64,000 nt of DNA from CBDIBC01 sp965276635 (GCA_965276635.1 CBDIBC010000005.1:1674001-1738000), one strand, 5' to 3'. Positions 1 through 9,035 are shown, counted from the first letter of the stretch. A program made the numbers and translations. Notes: generated by a model not told the origin, from the letters alone.

Positions 1-113
1 ATATCGGACGAGACGCAGTGGCGGCTCGCTACACCTGGACGAGGACATTGGAGCCACTGGTGCGGGACATCCGGGGTATTCGCGACCTGCCAGGTCCAGG
101 TCAGATCACCTAG
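1..113 (+). CDS. C-terminal end of a glycosyltransferase (partial)
   Basis: The window opens inside a reading frame that runs from base 3 to a TAG at 111-113. The 36 visible residues include GRDAVAARYTWTRTLEPL, which resembles the extreme C-terminus of GT4-type glycosyltransferases, where an arginine/tryptophan-rich helix folds back on the catalytic domain. The gene converges on the GH26-like gene that ends at 120. A role in assembling the locus polysaccharide is inferred from position. The family call is tentative because only the tail is visible. Confidence 0.5.
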   Translation, partial: IGRDAVAARYTWTRTLEPLVRDIRGIRDLPGPGQIT

Positions 114-119
114 ATCAGG

Positions 120-2147
120 TCAGCTCGTAGAGGCCTGCCCGAGGTAGGAAGCGTCTCCCATGGCGGTGACGGCCCCATTGGCCTGAAGGAGGTAGTAGCC
201 ATTTCCGGTTGACGCCGGTGAGACGCTCCGTACAGCGGAAGTGGCCTTGCCCGCCAGGCTGCCGTAGTAGGTGGCGCCGAAATCGAAGACTCCGCCATCG
301 CTTGCGACCATCCGGTATCCACCGGTTGTGGGGTCGACGCTGATGCCGACGACGGGCCGGTCCAGGTGGATCGCTCCGAGGCTGCCCTGGTACTGAGCGT
401 CACCGAAGGTGAAGACGCCGCCATCGGAAGCCACCATGTAGTAGCCGTTCCCGGTTGTGGTGACTGTCATCCCTACGATGGGTTGGTTGAGCCTGATGTT
501 TCCGGTCGATCCGTGGAAGGGGGCATCCCCGAAGGTGAAGACGCCGCCGTCGGCCGCCACTAGGTAGTAGCCATTCCCGGTTGTGGTGGCTGTCATCCCG
601 ACGATGGGTTGGTTGAGCCTGATGTTTCCGGTCGATCCGTGGAAGGAGGCGTCGCCGAAGGAGTAGACGCCACCGTCCTGGCCGAGCAGCCAGTAGCCCT
701 GGCCATCACGGGTCCCCGCCATCCCTACGATCGGAGCGTTGAGGCGCACGCCCGAGAGGTCTCCGAACGATCGGGCTGACCCGAATGCAGCCACGCTGCC
801 CGATGTCGATACCACCCAATAGCCGGGACAGCCAGCGCTCGGCAAGCTAGACGCGATCATGACCGCCTGGCCTCCCACGTGCCTGTCGTCGACCGTAGAG
901 CAGCCGGCCGGTGTCGATGACGGAGTGCCGCTCGACGGCATACCGGGCGGCAGAGTGGTGGATCCTGATCCACTGGAGCTCGAGCCGGAGCTGGTGGTGG
1001 TCGGGCTGGGGTTGCCGCTTGTCGCGATCGGGCCGCCGGAGGAAGGAGCGGAACCGCCGGTCCCCACCGGGTTGGGGCCTGTGACAGCGGAGGCTGCCCC
1101 GAAGAGTTGTTTGTAGAGTGCGGCAGAATGGGGGAAGTCGGCGAGCTGGCTGTCCTCACCGGGATCGCTGTTGAAGTACATCTCGTATGCGACGTTGTTG
1201 GTCGCGAACCAGTTGTACATCTGCTGGACGAAGTACGGGTTGTCGCCGCCGCCGTGACCGTCGGGTCGGTTCAGCAAGCCCCATTCCGGGAACCCCATCG
1301 GCTTGTTCTGCGCCGCGGCGAACGTCGCCATCCAAGCCAGGCCATACGGACCGTTCACGTAATCTGCCCACGCCTTGGCATACCCGGCAGGAGTCGCCGA
1401 GTTCCCCGAATAACCCGCAGTCGCGTCCCAGTTCTGATCGTACAGATCCGCTGTTATGTAATCGACATAGGTGGATCCGGGGTACGCCCGGGTCACATCC
1501 CAGCTCGCCCCACCCCCACCATTCCAGTCGAACTGGAAATGCTGGCCGGGAACCGAACGCATGGTATCGACGATCTGACGCCAGTAAGCGACGAACGCCT
1601 CAGGGTCAGCCTGAGCTTTCCACGGCATGTACCCACCCGCGAACTCCCACCCCAGTCGAAACACCGCCGACGACTGTCCCTTCGCCACCATCGCCTGGGC
1701 CAACGACAAGAAATGCGCGTTGTACGCCCCCGCCGCACCCGCCTCGAGCGTGTCACCCGAATCGTTCAGGATCGGAACCGAGAACACCGGCCGCACCCCT
1801 GACGGCACCTGCGCCACCCACCACGACGGATTGTCGATGGCACTCCAACCCTGCGCCCCCGTCAAGAACGCGCTCACCCACCTCACCGGCGCACCCTGCA
1901 GCTGCTCGAACCCAGACACACCCCCAGGACCCAACAACACACCCGAGAACGACGCACTCGAGCTCGCCGACGCTGCCGGGGTGCCGAGTGCCGCGGTGCC
2001 GACCAGCGTGGCCAGGCTGACCACGGCGGTGCCGACCGCTGCGCTGCGGCGCAGCCGCCGACGGGAGCTGTTTCCCTGTGTGCCTCGTGGCCCTCTCTGA
2101 GATGTGACTCGACCCTGGTGGGCTGGCGAGGCTGGGCTCTTGCGCAT
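120..2147 (-). CDS. Secreted GH26-like glycoside hydrolase with C-terminal 42-residue repeats
   Basis: This protein of about 675 residues probably cleaves beta-mannan-like or related glycans outside the cell. The ATG at 2147 was chosen because it begins an Arg-rich, hydrophobic signal peptide ending near APAASAS-like residues (TPAASAS). The catalytic domain, roughly residues 60-350, carries RLGWEF with putative acid/base Glu168 and FPEWG with putative nucleophile Glu288, the GH26 pattern. A Ser/Gly/Pro/Thr linker follows, then several 42-residue repeats of DGGVFTFGDAPFHGS type that are common in actinobacterial surface proteins. The catalytic region is almost identical to that of the gene at 4924-6051. 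Divergent from the flippase fusion; a role in trimming or releasing exopolysaccharide is inferred. Confidence 0.8.
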   Translation of the reverse strand: MRKSPASPAHQGRVTSQRGPRGTQGNSSRRRLRRSAAVGTAVVSLATLVGTAALGTPAASASSSASFSGVLLGPGGVSGFEQLQGAPVRWVSAFLTGAQGWSAIDNPSWWVAQVPSGVRPVFSVPILNDSGDTLEAGAAGAYNAHFLSLAQAMVAKGQSSAVFRLGWEFAGGYMPWKAQADPEAFVAYWRQIVDTMRSVPGQHFQFDWNGGGGASWDVTRAYPGSTYVDYITADLYDQNWDATAGYSGNSATPAGYAKAWADYVNGPYGLAWMATFAAAQNKPMGFPEWGLLNRPDGHGGGDNPYFVQQMYNWFATNNVAYEMYFNSDPGEDSQLADFPHSAALYKQLFGAASAVTGPNPVGTGGSAPSSGGPIATSGNPSPTTTSSGSSSSGSGSTTLPPGMPSSGTPSSTPAGCSTVDDRHVGGQAVMIASSLPSAGCPGYWVVSTSGSVAAFGSARSFGDLSGVRLNAPIVGMAGTRDGQGYWLLGQDGGVYSFGDASFHGSTGNIRLNQPIVGMTATTTGNGYYLVAADGGVFTFGDAPFHGSTGNIRLNQPIVGMTVTTTGNGYYMVASDGGVFTFGDAQYQGSLGAIHLDRPVVGISVDPTTGGYRMVASDGGVFDFGATYYGSLAGKATSAVRSVSPASTGNGYYLLQANGAVTAMGDASYLGQASTS
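418..670 (-). repeat. 126-bp tandem repeats coding for 42-residue units
   Basis: The sequence ggttggttgagcctgatg begins at 481 and again at 607, giving a period of 126 bp (42 codons). These two units are nearly identical in DNA, while the units on either side have diverged. They code for the DGGV(F/Y)xFGDA repeats at the C-terminus of the GH26-like protein. The DNA similarity points to recent unit duplication or conversion. Confidence 0.8.
1096..1972. repeat. Left arm of an 877-bp inverted repeat
   Basis: This stretch is the reverse complement of 5147-6023 with one mismatch that I can detect (a Thr/Ser codon in the AYPGS(T/S)YVDY segment). It covers the whole GH26-like catalytic domain of the minus-strand gene, starts just after the signal peptide and stops before the linker. 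Both arms are exactly 877 bp. The flanks differ at once on each side, so the arms are sharply bounded. Confidence 0.92.
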
Positions 2148-2263
2148 GTCAAGTAGGGTCGGCGTGTGCGCGCGGTGACCTTGAGGAGTCTCTGTCCGAA
2201 GCGACGGACGAGCAGAAAAGGCGGAACCTCGTGAAGAACCCGATGACCCGACTCGGCTAAGCC

Positions 2264-4921
2264 GTGGATCTCTACGACCTGTTCCGAGCCGCCCGTCGGT
2301 CGGCCTGGCTTGTGGCCCTCTCGGTCCTGGTCGCTGGCGCGGCGTGGGTGGTGATCCACCGGACACATCCCCCCGCCTACAGCGCGACCATCGCTCTCAC
2401 GGCCCAGCCCAGCACGACAACCTCGCAAACCGGCATCAAGGGGGTCGATTACCTGTTGGCATCGACCGCAGCCGAGATCGACAGCCAGTCGTTCCTGCAC
2501 CAGGTCCGTGCCGCGATAACGCCTGGAGCTCGGGAAGGCCCTGCGACCATCTCTGCGGCCTACGAGCCCAACGACGCACTGCTTGTGTTGACCGCACGCG
2601 CCCGTAGCGGCCCGGCCGCGGTGGCCTGGGCCGACGCCGCCGGCTCGACGGCTCAGCGCGAAAGTGACGGACTGACGAGAGGTATCGCTCATCTGGCCGT
2701 GCTAGGCCGGGCGGGGGCAGTTTCCCCGAAGCGGTCGGAGGCGGCGACGTTGGTGAGCAGTGTCGGCGCCGCCTTGCTGTTCGCGTTGGTGGCGATCGTG
2801 GTCGCGAACCGACTGCGTCGACGAGGGCGTTGGGCGGAGCGACTGGGGGCCCGGATCGGCATTCCGGTGCTCGGTGCATTGCCCCGTGCTGGCGACGGCA
2901 CGAACATCGGTGCTCACGAACCGGCGATCGCTCTGCGCCAGCGATTTCGGAGTTTCATCGCCGCTCGCTGCGGTGACCATGACGGTGAGACGACGGTTGC
3001 TGTCATATCCGGGTGGCCGCGAGAGGGTCGCACCCTCGTCACCGGCGTCCTCAGCGACCACGCTGGAGGCCACGGGGATCGTAGAGGGCCCACCGTGATC
3101 GACACGCCATCGCTGCTGGAGTCGAGCGAGGGCGTAGGTGCAGCGCGGCGGGCTGACTTCACGCTGCTCCTCGTCGATCATGCGCGCTCGACGCCAGCCG
3201 CCGTCGATCTGCTGCTTCGCGATCTCCGGACCAACGACGTCATTCCTGACGCGCTCGTGGTGAACAGCGTCACCGGTCCCCCATGGTGGAAACGCGTCGG
3301 CGGCGGTCGCTCGCGTCGGACGACGACATGGCGCTCCCCAGGGGATCCTCCTGTTCGCGACAGGGACGGCATCGCACCTACGCTGTCGCCGCCCGGCACG
3401 ATTGCGCCGGGAGCGGGGGGCGCATTGCCCCGTCGCTTGTTCCGCAACGTGTTCAGCACCTATGGCGCCATCGCTCTGGCCGGTCTCTCCTCGCTGCTTG
3501 TCACGCCGCTTGTGGTCCACCACCTGGGAAAGTCCCAGTTCGGCCTGTACAGCCTCATCATCACGGTCACTTCCTACCTGGCATTGATGAACCTCGGCTT
3601 CGGCACCGCCACCATGAAAGTGATCTCCGAGGACGCGGGCCGGGACGACGAGCGAGTCGTCGCCACGTTCAACACGACTCTCGTGGCGCTCACGGCATTC
3701 GGAGTTTTGGCCGCCATCGTGGGAATCAGCGTCAGTTTCGTCATTCCGGGGATCTTCGGAGCACCGGCGTCGTTGCACACACCGGCAGTTATATCGTTCT
3801 CGCTGCTCGCGGTAGCGGTAGCGATTCAACTGCCCGGCGCCGGGATATCCGGCGTCATCACCGGTTACCAACGCTATGACATCCAGAGCGGCCTGGACGC
3901 CGTAGGCATCATGTTCGTCGGAGCGGGGACGATCGTGGCGCTGGTGCTTGGGGGGGGCCTGATTGCGATCACTGCTGTGGCTGCAGGGGGCACGGTGGTG
4001 ATGGCGATCATCCCGTGGTTTCCTGCCCGCCGCCTGGCGCCCGGGCTTCGGATCTCGCGTCGCCTGATCGACTGGCACCGTCTGCGAGAGCTGACTCGAA
4101 TGTCGTGGTGGTATCTCCTGCAAAGCGTGAGCAGCACGATCAACGAAGAGACAGATCTCTTCGTCGTCGGAGCGGTCCTCGGAGTGCGGGACGCTGCCGT
4201 CTTCGCCGTCGGTCAGCAACTGGCCTCACTGGCCGTGAAGGCAGCTACGCCCTTCCGGGCCGTCTTCTTCCCCCACGTCTCGTCGATAGGCGCCAGCGAG
4301 ACTGCGTCTCTGCCCACGCTGCGACGGGTTCTGGAGGAGGGGACCCGGGTCACCCTGCTCTTCACGCTGCCCATCGTGGTGTTCCTCGTCATGGTGCCTG
4401 GGCGGTCGATCGAGGCGTGGCTGGGCGGGGGCTTCGGGAGCAGCGCCGGGATCGTCGTGGCCTTGGCTGCCGCCGCCTTGCTGAACTCGGCTGCCTCCGT
4501 GCCGGCGCAGATCCTCGTCGGACTGGGCCAGGCGCGACTGGCGGCGATCCTGGGCGGAAGTGCGGCGGTGGTCAACCTCGTCTTCTCTGTGGTCCTGGCA
4601 CTGCGTTTCGGGGCCATCGGTGTAGCGATAGGGAGCGCCGTCTCTGCCCTGGTCGTGACGGTACCCTTCACGCTCGTTTATGCTTGCCGCCTGACCGGTA
4701 CCACCATCGGAGCTTGGTTCCGTCATGCCGTCCTCCCCCACGGGGTTCCCGTGCTTGTGACTGCAGTTGCCCTGTACGTGGGGCGAAGTCACCTGCACCC
4801 TCGGTCCCTGCCTGTTATTGCGGCTGCAGTCGCTACCATGATTCTGTATGTGCTGACCTTCGGCTGCGTCGGAGCCACTCCGGACGAACGGCAGAGTATG
4901 TTGAGAAGGTACCGGCAATAG
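2264..4921 (+). CDS. Polysaccharide co-polymerase (Wzz/BY-kinase-like) fused to a Wzx-type flippase
   Basis: This 885-residue membrane protein joins two steps of polysaccharide export. The N-terminal part looks like a chain-length co-polymerase: a transmembrane helix near residues 13-35, an extracytoplasmic stretch, a second helix near 160-185, then a cytosolic domain like the bacterial tyrosine kinases. The P-loop there is degenerate (SGWPREGRT, Arg for Lys), so kinase activity is doubtful. From about residue 385 a multi-helix MOP-superfamily flippase follows (FSTYGAIALAGLSSLLVTPL and onward), which would move lipid-linked repeat units across the membrane. The GTG at 2264 is the first start after an in-frame TAA at 2258. 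These two functions are normally separate proteins. Confidence 0.82.
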   Translation: MDLYDLFRAARRSAWLVALSVLVAGAAWVVIHRTHPPAYSATIALTAQPSTTTSQTGIKGVDYLLASTAAEIDSQSFLHQVRAAITPGAREGPATISAAYEPNDALLVLTARARSGPAAVAWADAAGSTAQRESDGLTRGIAHLAVLGRAGAVSPKRSEAATLVSSVGAALLFALVAIVVANRLRRRGRWAERLGARIGIPVLGALPRAGDGTNIGAHEPAIALRQRFRSFIAARCGDHDGETTVAVISGWPREGRTLVTGVLSDHAGGHGDRRGPTVIDTPSLLESSEGVGAARRADFTLLLVDHARSTPAAVDLLLRDLRTNDVIPDALVVNSVTGPPWWKRVGGGRSRRTTTWRSPGDPPVRDRDGIAPTLSPPGTIAPGAGGALPRRLFRNVFSTYGAIALAGLSSLLVTPLVVHHLGKSQFGLYSLIITVTSYLALMNLGFGTATMKVISEDAGRDDERVVATFNTTLVALTAFGVLAAIVGISVSFVIPGIFGAPASLHTPAVISFSLLAVAVAIQLPGAGISGVITGYQRYDIQSGLDAVGIMFVGAGTIVALVLGGGLIAITAVAAGGTVVMAIIPWFPARRLAPGLRISRRLIDWHRLRELTRMSWWYLLQSVSSTINEETDLFVVGAVLGVRDAAVFAVGQQLASLAVKAATPFRAVFFPHVSSIGASETASLPTLRRVLEEGTRVTLLFTLPIVVFLVMVPGRSIEAWLGGGFGSSAGIVVALAAAALLNSAASVPAQILVGLGQARLAAILGGSAAVVNLVFSVVLALRFGAIGVAIGSAVSALVVTVPFTLVYACRLTGTTIGAWFRHAVLPHGVPVLVTAVALYVGRSHLHPRSLPVIAAAVATMILYVLTFGCVGATPDERQSMLRRYRQ

Positions 4922-4923
4922 TC

Positions 4924-6051
4924 ATGGCGATGACCGGATCAACCTGTTTGCGCCTGTGGTCTCGCACGGCGACCACGGCCCTTCGTCTGGCCACTGCCCT
5001 GTTGATGCTCGTGTCGATCGGAGGAGCATTCGCAGTGGGCGGGGACGATCGGCACCGAGCGAAGGCACTAGGAATGGGTCGTTCGAGCCCTTCGGTGTCG
5101 CCGCCGAATTCGCTTCCCGCGGCGCCTGCCGGCTCGCCCGGGGGTCCGTCGGCGAGCTCGAGTGCGTCGTTCTCGGGTGTGTTGTTGGGTCCTGGGGGTG
5201 TGTCTGGGTTCGAGCAGCTGCAGGGTGCGCCGGTGAGGTGGGTGAGCGCGTTCTTGACGGGGGCGCAGGGTTGGAGTGCCATCGACAATCCGTCGTGGTG
5301 GGTGGCGCAGGTGCCGTCAGGGGTGCGGCCGGTGTTCTCGGTTCCGATCCTGAACGATTCGGGTGACACGCTCGAGGCGGGTGCGGCGGGGGCGTACAAC
5401 GCGCATTTCTTGTCGTTGGCCCAGGCGATGGTGGCGAAGGGACAGTCGTCGGCGGTGTTTCGACTGGGGTGGGAGTTCGCGGGTGGGTACATGCCGTGGA
5501 AAGCTCAGGCTGACCCTGAGGCGTTCGTCGCTTACTGGCGTCAGATCGTCGATACCATGCGTTCGGTTCCCGGCCAGCATTTCCAGTTCGACTGGAATGG
5601 TGGGGGTGGGGCGAGCTGGGATGTGACCCGGGCGTACCCCGGATCCTCCTATGTCGATTACATAACAGCGGATCTGTACGATCAGAACTGGGACGCGACT
5701 GCGGGTTATTCGGGGAACTCGGCGACTCCTGCCGGGTATGCCAAGGCGTGGGCAGATTACGTGAACGGTCCGTATGGCCTGGCTTGGATGGCGACGTTCG
5801 CCGCGGCGCAGAACAAGCCGATGGGGTTCCCGGAATGGGGCTTGCTGAACCGACCCGACGGTCACGGCGGCGGCGACAACCCGTACTTCGTCCAGCAGAT
5901 GTACAACTGGTTCGCGACCAACAACGTCGCATACGAGATGTACTTCAACAGCGATCCCGGTGAGGACAGCCAGCTCGCCGACTTCCCCCATTCTGCCGCA
6001 CTCTACAAACAACTCTTCGGGGCCCCGAGGCCGGATGGCGCCTCGGCATGA
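4924..6051 (+). CDS. Secreted or membrane-anchored GH26-like glycoside hydrolase
   Basis: This 375-residue protein starts at the ATG two bases after the flippase stop. It has an N-terminal hydrophobic segment (LRLATALLMLVSIGGAFAV), a Ser/Pro-rich spacer and a GH26-like domain with putative catalytic Glu184 (RLGWEF) and Glu304 (FPEWG). Unlike the minus-strand paralogue it lacks the 42-residue repeats and ends just after the domain. The domain is the right arm of the 877-bp inverted repeat. It is co-transcribed with the flippase and overlaps the next glycosyltransferase (ATGA), so a lyase-like role in polysaccharide length control or release is inferred. Confidence 0.8.
   Translation: MAMTGSTCLRLWSRTATTALRLATALLMLVSIGGAFAVGGDDRHRAKALGMGRSSPSVSPPNSLPAAPAGSPGGPSASSSASFSGVLLGPGGVSGFEQLQGAPVRWVSAFLTGAQGWSAIDNPSWWVAQVPSGVRPVFSVPILNDSGDTLEAGAAGAYNAHFLSLAQAMVAKGQSSAVFRLGWEFAGGYMPWKAQADPEAFVAYWRQIVDTMRSVPGQHFQFDWNGGGGASWDVTRAYPGSSYVDYITADLYDQNWDATAGYSGNSATPAGYAKAWADYVNGPYGLAWMATFAAAQNKPMGFPEWGLLNRPDGHGGGDNPYFVQQMYNWFATNNVAYEMYFNSDPGEDSQLADFPHSAALYKQLFGAPRPDGASA
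5147..6023. repeat. Right arm of an 877-bp inverted repeat
   Basis: This arm matches the reverse complement of 1096-1972 with one detectable mismatch. The two arms enclose about 3.2 kb containing both signal-peptide regions and the flippase fusion. Homologous recombination between them would invert that segment and swap the N-terminal ends of the two hydrolase genes. Confidence 0.92.
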
Positions 6052-7205
6052 GGCCACTCTCAGTGCTGGTGGTGAGCCATACCTCGGAGCTGTGGGGAGC
6101 AGAGATCCAGTTGCTCGAGACGGCTCCGGTGCTGCGCTCCCTGGGTGTCTCGCTCACCGTCGCCGCGCCCGGGCCGGGACCGTTCGTGGAGTCGTGGCGG
6201 GCAAGGGGCTGGGTGGCTATCGAGCTTGGGGTGGCACATCAAGGTGGCCTTCGTCGCCCCGACGGGTCGGATCGTCGCCCTGGTCCGGTCGCTGCAAGCC
6301 GTCAGCTGTTCGAGACTTCCAGGGCTGCGGTCACCGTCGGTCGGCTCGTGCGCACGGACGGATACGACATCGTGCAGGCCCACAGCCTTTCGGCGGCTCC
6401 AGAGGTCGCGCTAGCCGCACGATTAGCAGTGCGTCCTTGCGTGCTGGACCTGCATGATCTCGTTCGCCCAGGACTCGGCCAGCATGTGCTCCGCCAAGCC
6501 GCTCGCTTCTTCTCCATGACCATGGCGAATAGCCTCGCGACGGCAGAGCTGGTCGGGCGCGCCCGGATGACTGTCATCCACCCCAGCGTGGATCAGGGCC
6601 GCTTCTACCCTGGTCCGGCCGATGCAGCGGTCCGGTCCACGTTGTGCGCACAACCGGAGGATCCCCTCGTGGCGATCGTCGGCCGAATCGACGAGCACAA
6701 AGGCGTGGACACCGTCGTAGCAGCCGTGGCATCGCTACCGAAACCCTGGGATCGAGTCCAGATCGTGGTGGTCGGATCCGCGTACGAGTCGGCTAGATAT
6801 GCCCAGGTATGTCGGCAGGAAGCGGAACGGATTCTCGGCCGCCGAGTTCGCTTCGTAGGTGCCCGGGCCGATGTTCCTGAGATACTCCGAAGTATCGATG
6901 TCTTGGTGAACGCCTCGGACGAGGAGCCGTTCGGGCGTTCGTTGTTGGAGGCTCAGGCATCTGCGACACCGGTGGTCGGCACCGCAGCAGGGGGGATTCC
7001 CGAATTCGTCGAGGACGGTGTCAGTGGCCTGCTGGTACCTCCCGGAGACATCCAGGCACTGGCGGCCGCCATCCAGCGAGTGCTGGGCGACCGCGATCTT
7101 GTGGATAGCCTCCGCGCTGGGGAAGCGAAGGTGGCGGCCGCGCATAATGCACAAAGAACCGGCGAAGCGATCGCCACCATGTACCGGTCGCTGATCTCTC
7201 ATTAG
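6048..7205 (+). CDS. GT4-family glycosyltransferase
   Basis: A 385-residue retaining glycosyltransferase of GT-B fold, expected to add a sugar from a nucleotide donor to a lipid-linked acceptor in the cytosol. The N-terminal domain opens with LSVLVVSHTSELWGAE. The C-terminal domain has VGRIDEHKGVDTV and the EX7E signature (EPFGRSLLE) followed by GTAAGGIPE, typical of the donor-binding site. Its ATG overlaps the stop of the GH26-like gene (ATGA), suggesting translational coupling with the flippase and hydrolase. The sugar cannot be predicted. Confidence 0.88.
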   Translation: MRPLSVLVVSHTSELWGAEIQLLETAPVLRSLGVSLTVAAPGPGPFVESWRARGWVAIELGVAHQGGLRRPDGSDRRPGPVAASRQLFETSRAAVTVGRLVRTDGYDIVQAHSLSAAPEVALAARLAVRPCVLDLHDLVRPGLGQHVLRQAARFFSMTMANSLATAELVGRARMTVIHPSVDQGRFYPGPADAAVRSTLCAQPEDPLVAIVGRIDEHKGVDTVVAAVASLPKPWDRVQIVVVGSAYESARYAQVCRQEAERILGRRVRFVGARADVPEILRSIDVLVNASDEEPFGRSLLEAQASATPVVGTAAGGIPEFVEDGVSGLLVPPGDIQALAAAIQRVLGDRDLVDSLRAGEAKVAAAHNAQRTGEAIATMYRSLISH

Positions 7206-7216
7206 GATACGGCCGA

Positions 7217-8938
7217 ATGTCACAGTCAGTCACCCCCATGTGGTTCGGGTCAGACGCGCAGTTCGGAGTCCTTCGTCTCCCGTCTGACGGCCGGGCGCGT
7301 GCGGGAGTCGTGCTGTGTCCAGCCTTCGCGGCTGAGCAAGACTGGTATTTCGAGCCCCTCCACCAATTGTCGATGGTGCTCGTGACGAAGGGTTTCGCCA
7401 CCCTCCAGTTCGATTACCCAGGGACGGGGAACTCGAAGGGTGACATCCAGGAGAAGTGGCAGGCCGGGTGTCTCCAACATGGAGTGCGAGAGGGTCTGAC
7501 GCTGCTGCGTGAGGCAGGCTGCGAACGCCTGGTACTCGTCGGTGTCCGCCTGGGGGGCACCGTTGCGTGGTCAATTCGTGGAGAGGTGCCCGAGCTGGCG
7601 GCCACCGTCTTGTGGGACCCTTTCTTGACGGGCCAGTCGTTCGTTCGAGCGCAACATGCGCTTCAGGTATTCAGTTTCGCCACCTCCACGAGCTCGACGC
7701 CGCCGTCGGCCGATGTCGGTATCGAGATTCCGGGCTTTCATTTCGGATCTGACGCTGACGTCGATATTCGAGCCCTGACGATGGAGGGAACACCACTGAC
7801 GTCGGATGTACCCAGCCTCTTCGTGACTGGTCCCAAGATGTCGGACCGGTTGACAAGGATCGCTGACGCGGTCGGCGCCGAACATGTGCGTGACGAGAGC
7901 GAGGGACGCCCGGTGCTGCCCGGACCGGCGTTGGACGTCACGATCGGAGGCATCGTCTCGTGGGTCGATGCCTGTCTGGATGCGGGTACCGTTCCTGTTG
8001 CGGTTCCTCCCCACGCGGACAGCATCGTCGTCGGTCGCCACCCGTCCGGACGAGACATCCGGGAGTGGGCGCACTCTGTGGGTCCTTACGGTCTCGTCGG
8101 CGTGACGACCGGTGACGAGCCGGAGGATGGTCAACCGAGGGTGGTGTTCCTCTCCAGCGTCGGTCCGGCGAGGATGTGGGTCGATGTCGGACGTCGCTTG
8201 GCGGCAATGGGGATGACAGCCGGCCGGTTCGACGTCAGCGGGGTGGGCTGGAGCTCGACGCGAGATGGGCAGTCGCGAGGGTATCCGAATCCCATTCAGA
8301 CGGCTGACGACGTGGCCCGGATCGCCCAGATGCTGTCACCGTCGAATCCTTGCGACCTTGTGCTCGTTGGCCTGTGCATCAGCGCCTATTTCGCGCTCGA
8401 GGGCGGCATCGCCATCGCCGCACGAGGCGTGTGTGCCATAAATCCGGTCCTGGAACGCGATGTTGATCGGAAGGTCGCCAGTGACGTCGTCGTCTCACGA
8501 CGCCGGTGGCTGGGGTCGCTGTCGAAGCGCCGTCAGTTCGATGCCCTCCGATTGGCGCTCCCAGAGATCGGGTGGCGCCTCCTCGATGTGAGCGGTGTGC
8601 AGCGGTCTCCTGCTCACGGCCTCGTTCCGTTGGCTGAGCAGGGTACGGACGTCCTCCTGGTCTGTGGACCCGACGATGGCCGGCGCTTCACCCGTCGGGG
8701 AGGCTGGATCACGAGGAGACTCGTGGACAGTGGTGCGCTGCACTACGTGGAGCTGACGGAGCTGGATCACGCACTCCTGCTCAAGCGCGAACAGGTCGTC
8801 GCCGAGCAGGTCCTCGTCGATCACATCCTGGGTCAGTTTCGAGACGGAGCAGTCCCGGTGCGCCCCGCAGCGCCTATCGAGCCCGGATCCGAGCGGCTGC
8901 TCGAGGTCCTTACCGACTACGACGAGATCCTTCCATGA
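7217..8938 (+). CDS. Didomain alpha/beta hydrolase with Arg/Cys nucleophile elbows
   Basis: This 573-residue protein contains two alpha/beta hydrolase domains in tandem, roughly residues 25-260 and 290-550. In the first domain the elbow reads GVRLGG with Arg111 where the serine should be, so it is probably non-catalytic. In the second it reads GLCIS with Cys387 as the likely nucleophile, and a candidate Asp (GPDDGRRF) and His (LDHALL) follow. This layout recalls the pair of hydrolases linked to exosortase-A polysaccharide clusters; that comparison is from memory. A Cys nucleophile suits acyl transfer through a thioester. A paralogue lies at 15854-17551, on the far side of the carrier-protein genes. 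AGGA lies before the ATG. Confidence 0.78.
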   Translation: MSQSVTPMWFGSDAQFGVLRLPSDGRARAGVVLCPAFAAEQDWYFEPLHQLSMVLVTKGFATLQFDYPGTGNSKGDIQEKWQAGCLQHGVREGLTLLREAGCERLVLVGVRLGGTVAWSIRGEVPELAATVLWDPFLTGQSFVRAQHALQVFSFATSTSSTPPSADVGIEIPGFHFGSDADVDIRALTMEGTPLTSDVPSLFVTGPKMSDRLTRIADAVGAEHVRDESEGRPVLPGPALDVTIGGIVSWVDACLDAGTVPVAVPPHADSIVVGRHPSGRDIREWAHSVGPYGLVGVTTGDEPEDGQPRVVFLSSVGPARMWVDVGRRLAAMGMTAGRFDVSGVGWSSTRDGQSRGYPNPIQTADDVARIAQMLSPSNPCDLVLVGLCISAYFALEGGIAIAARGVCAINPVLERDVDRKVASDVVVSRRRWLGSLSKRRQFDALRLALPEIGWRLLDVSGVQRSPAHGLVPLAEQGTDVLLVCGPDDGRRFTRRGGWITRRLVDSGALHYVELTELDHALLLKREQVVAEQVLVDHILGQFRDGAVPVRPAAPIEPGSERLLEVLTDYDEILP

Positions 8939-9035
8939 GAGAGGTACCGGCACGGCCGGAGGCCAAGGAGCGCAGCCAGAGCGGGCAAAGTCCGTTGGGG
9001 CTGCGCACAGAGTTTCGCAGCGGGCCCTCACCGAT

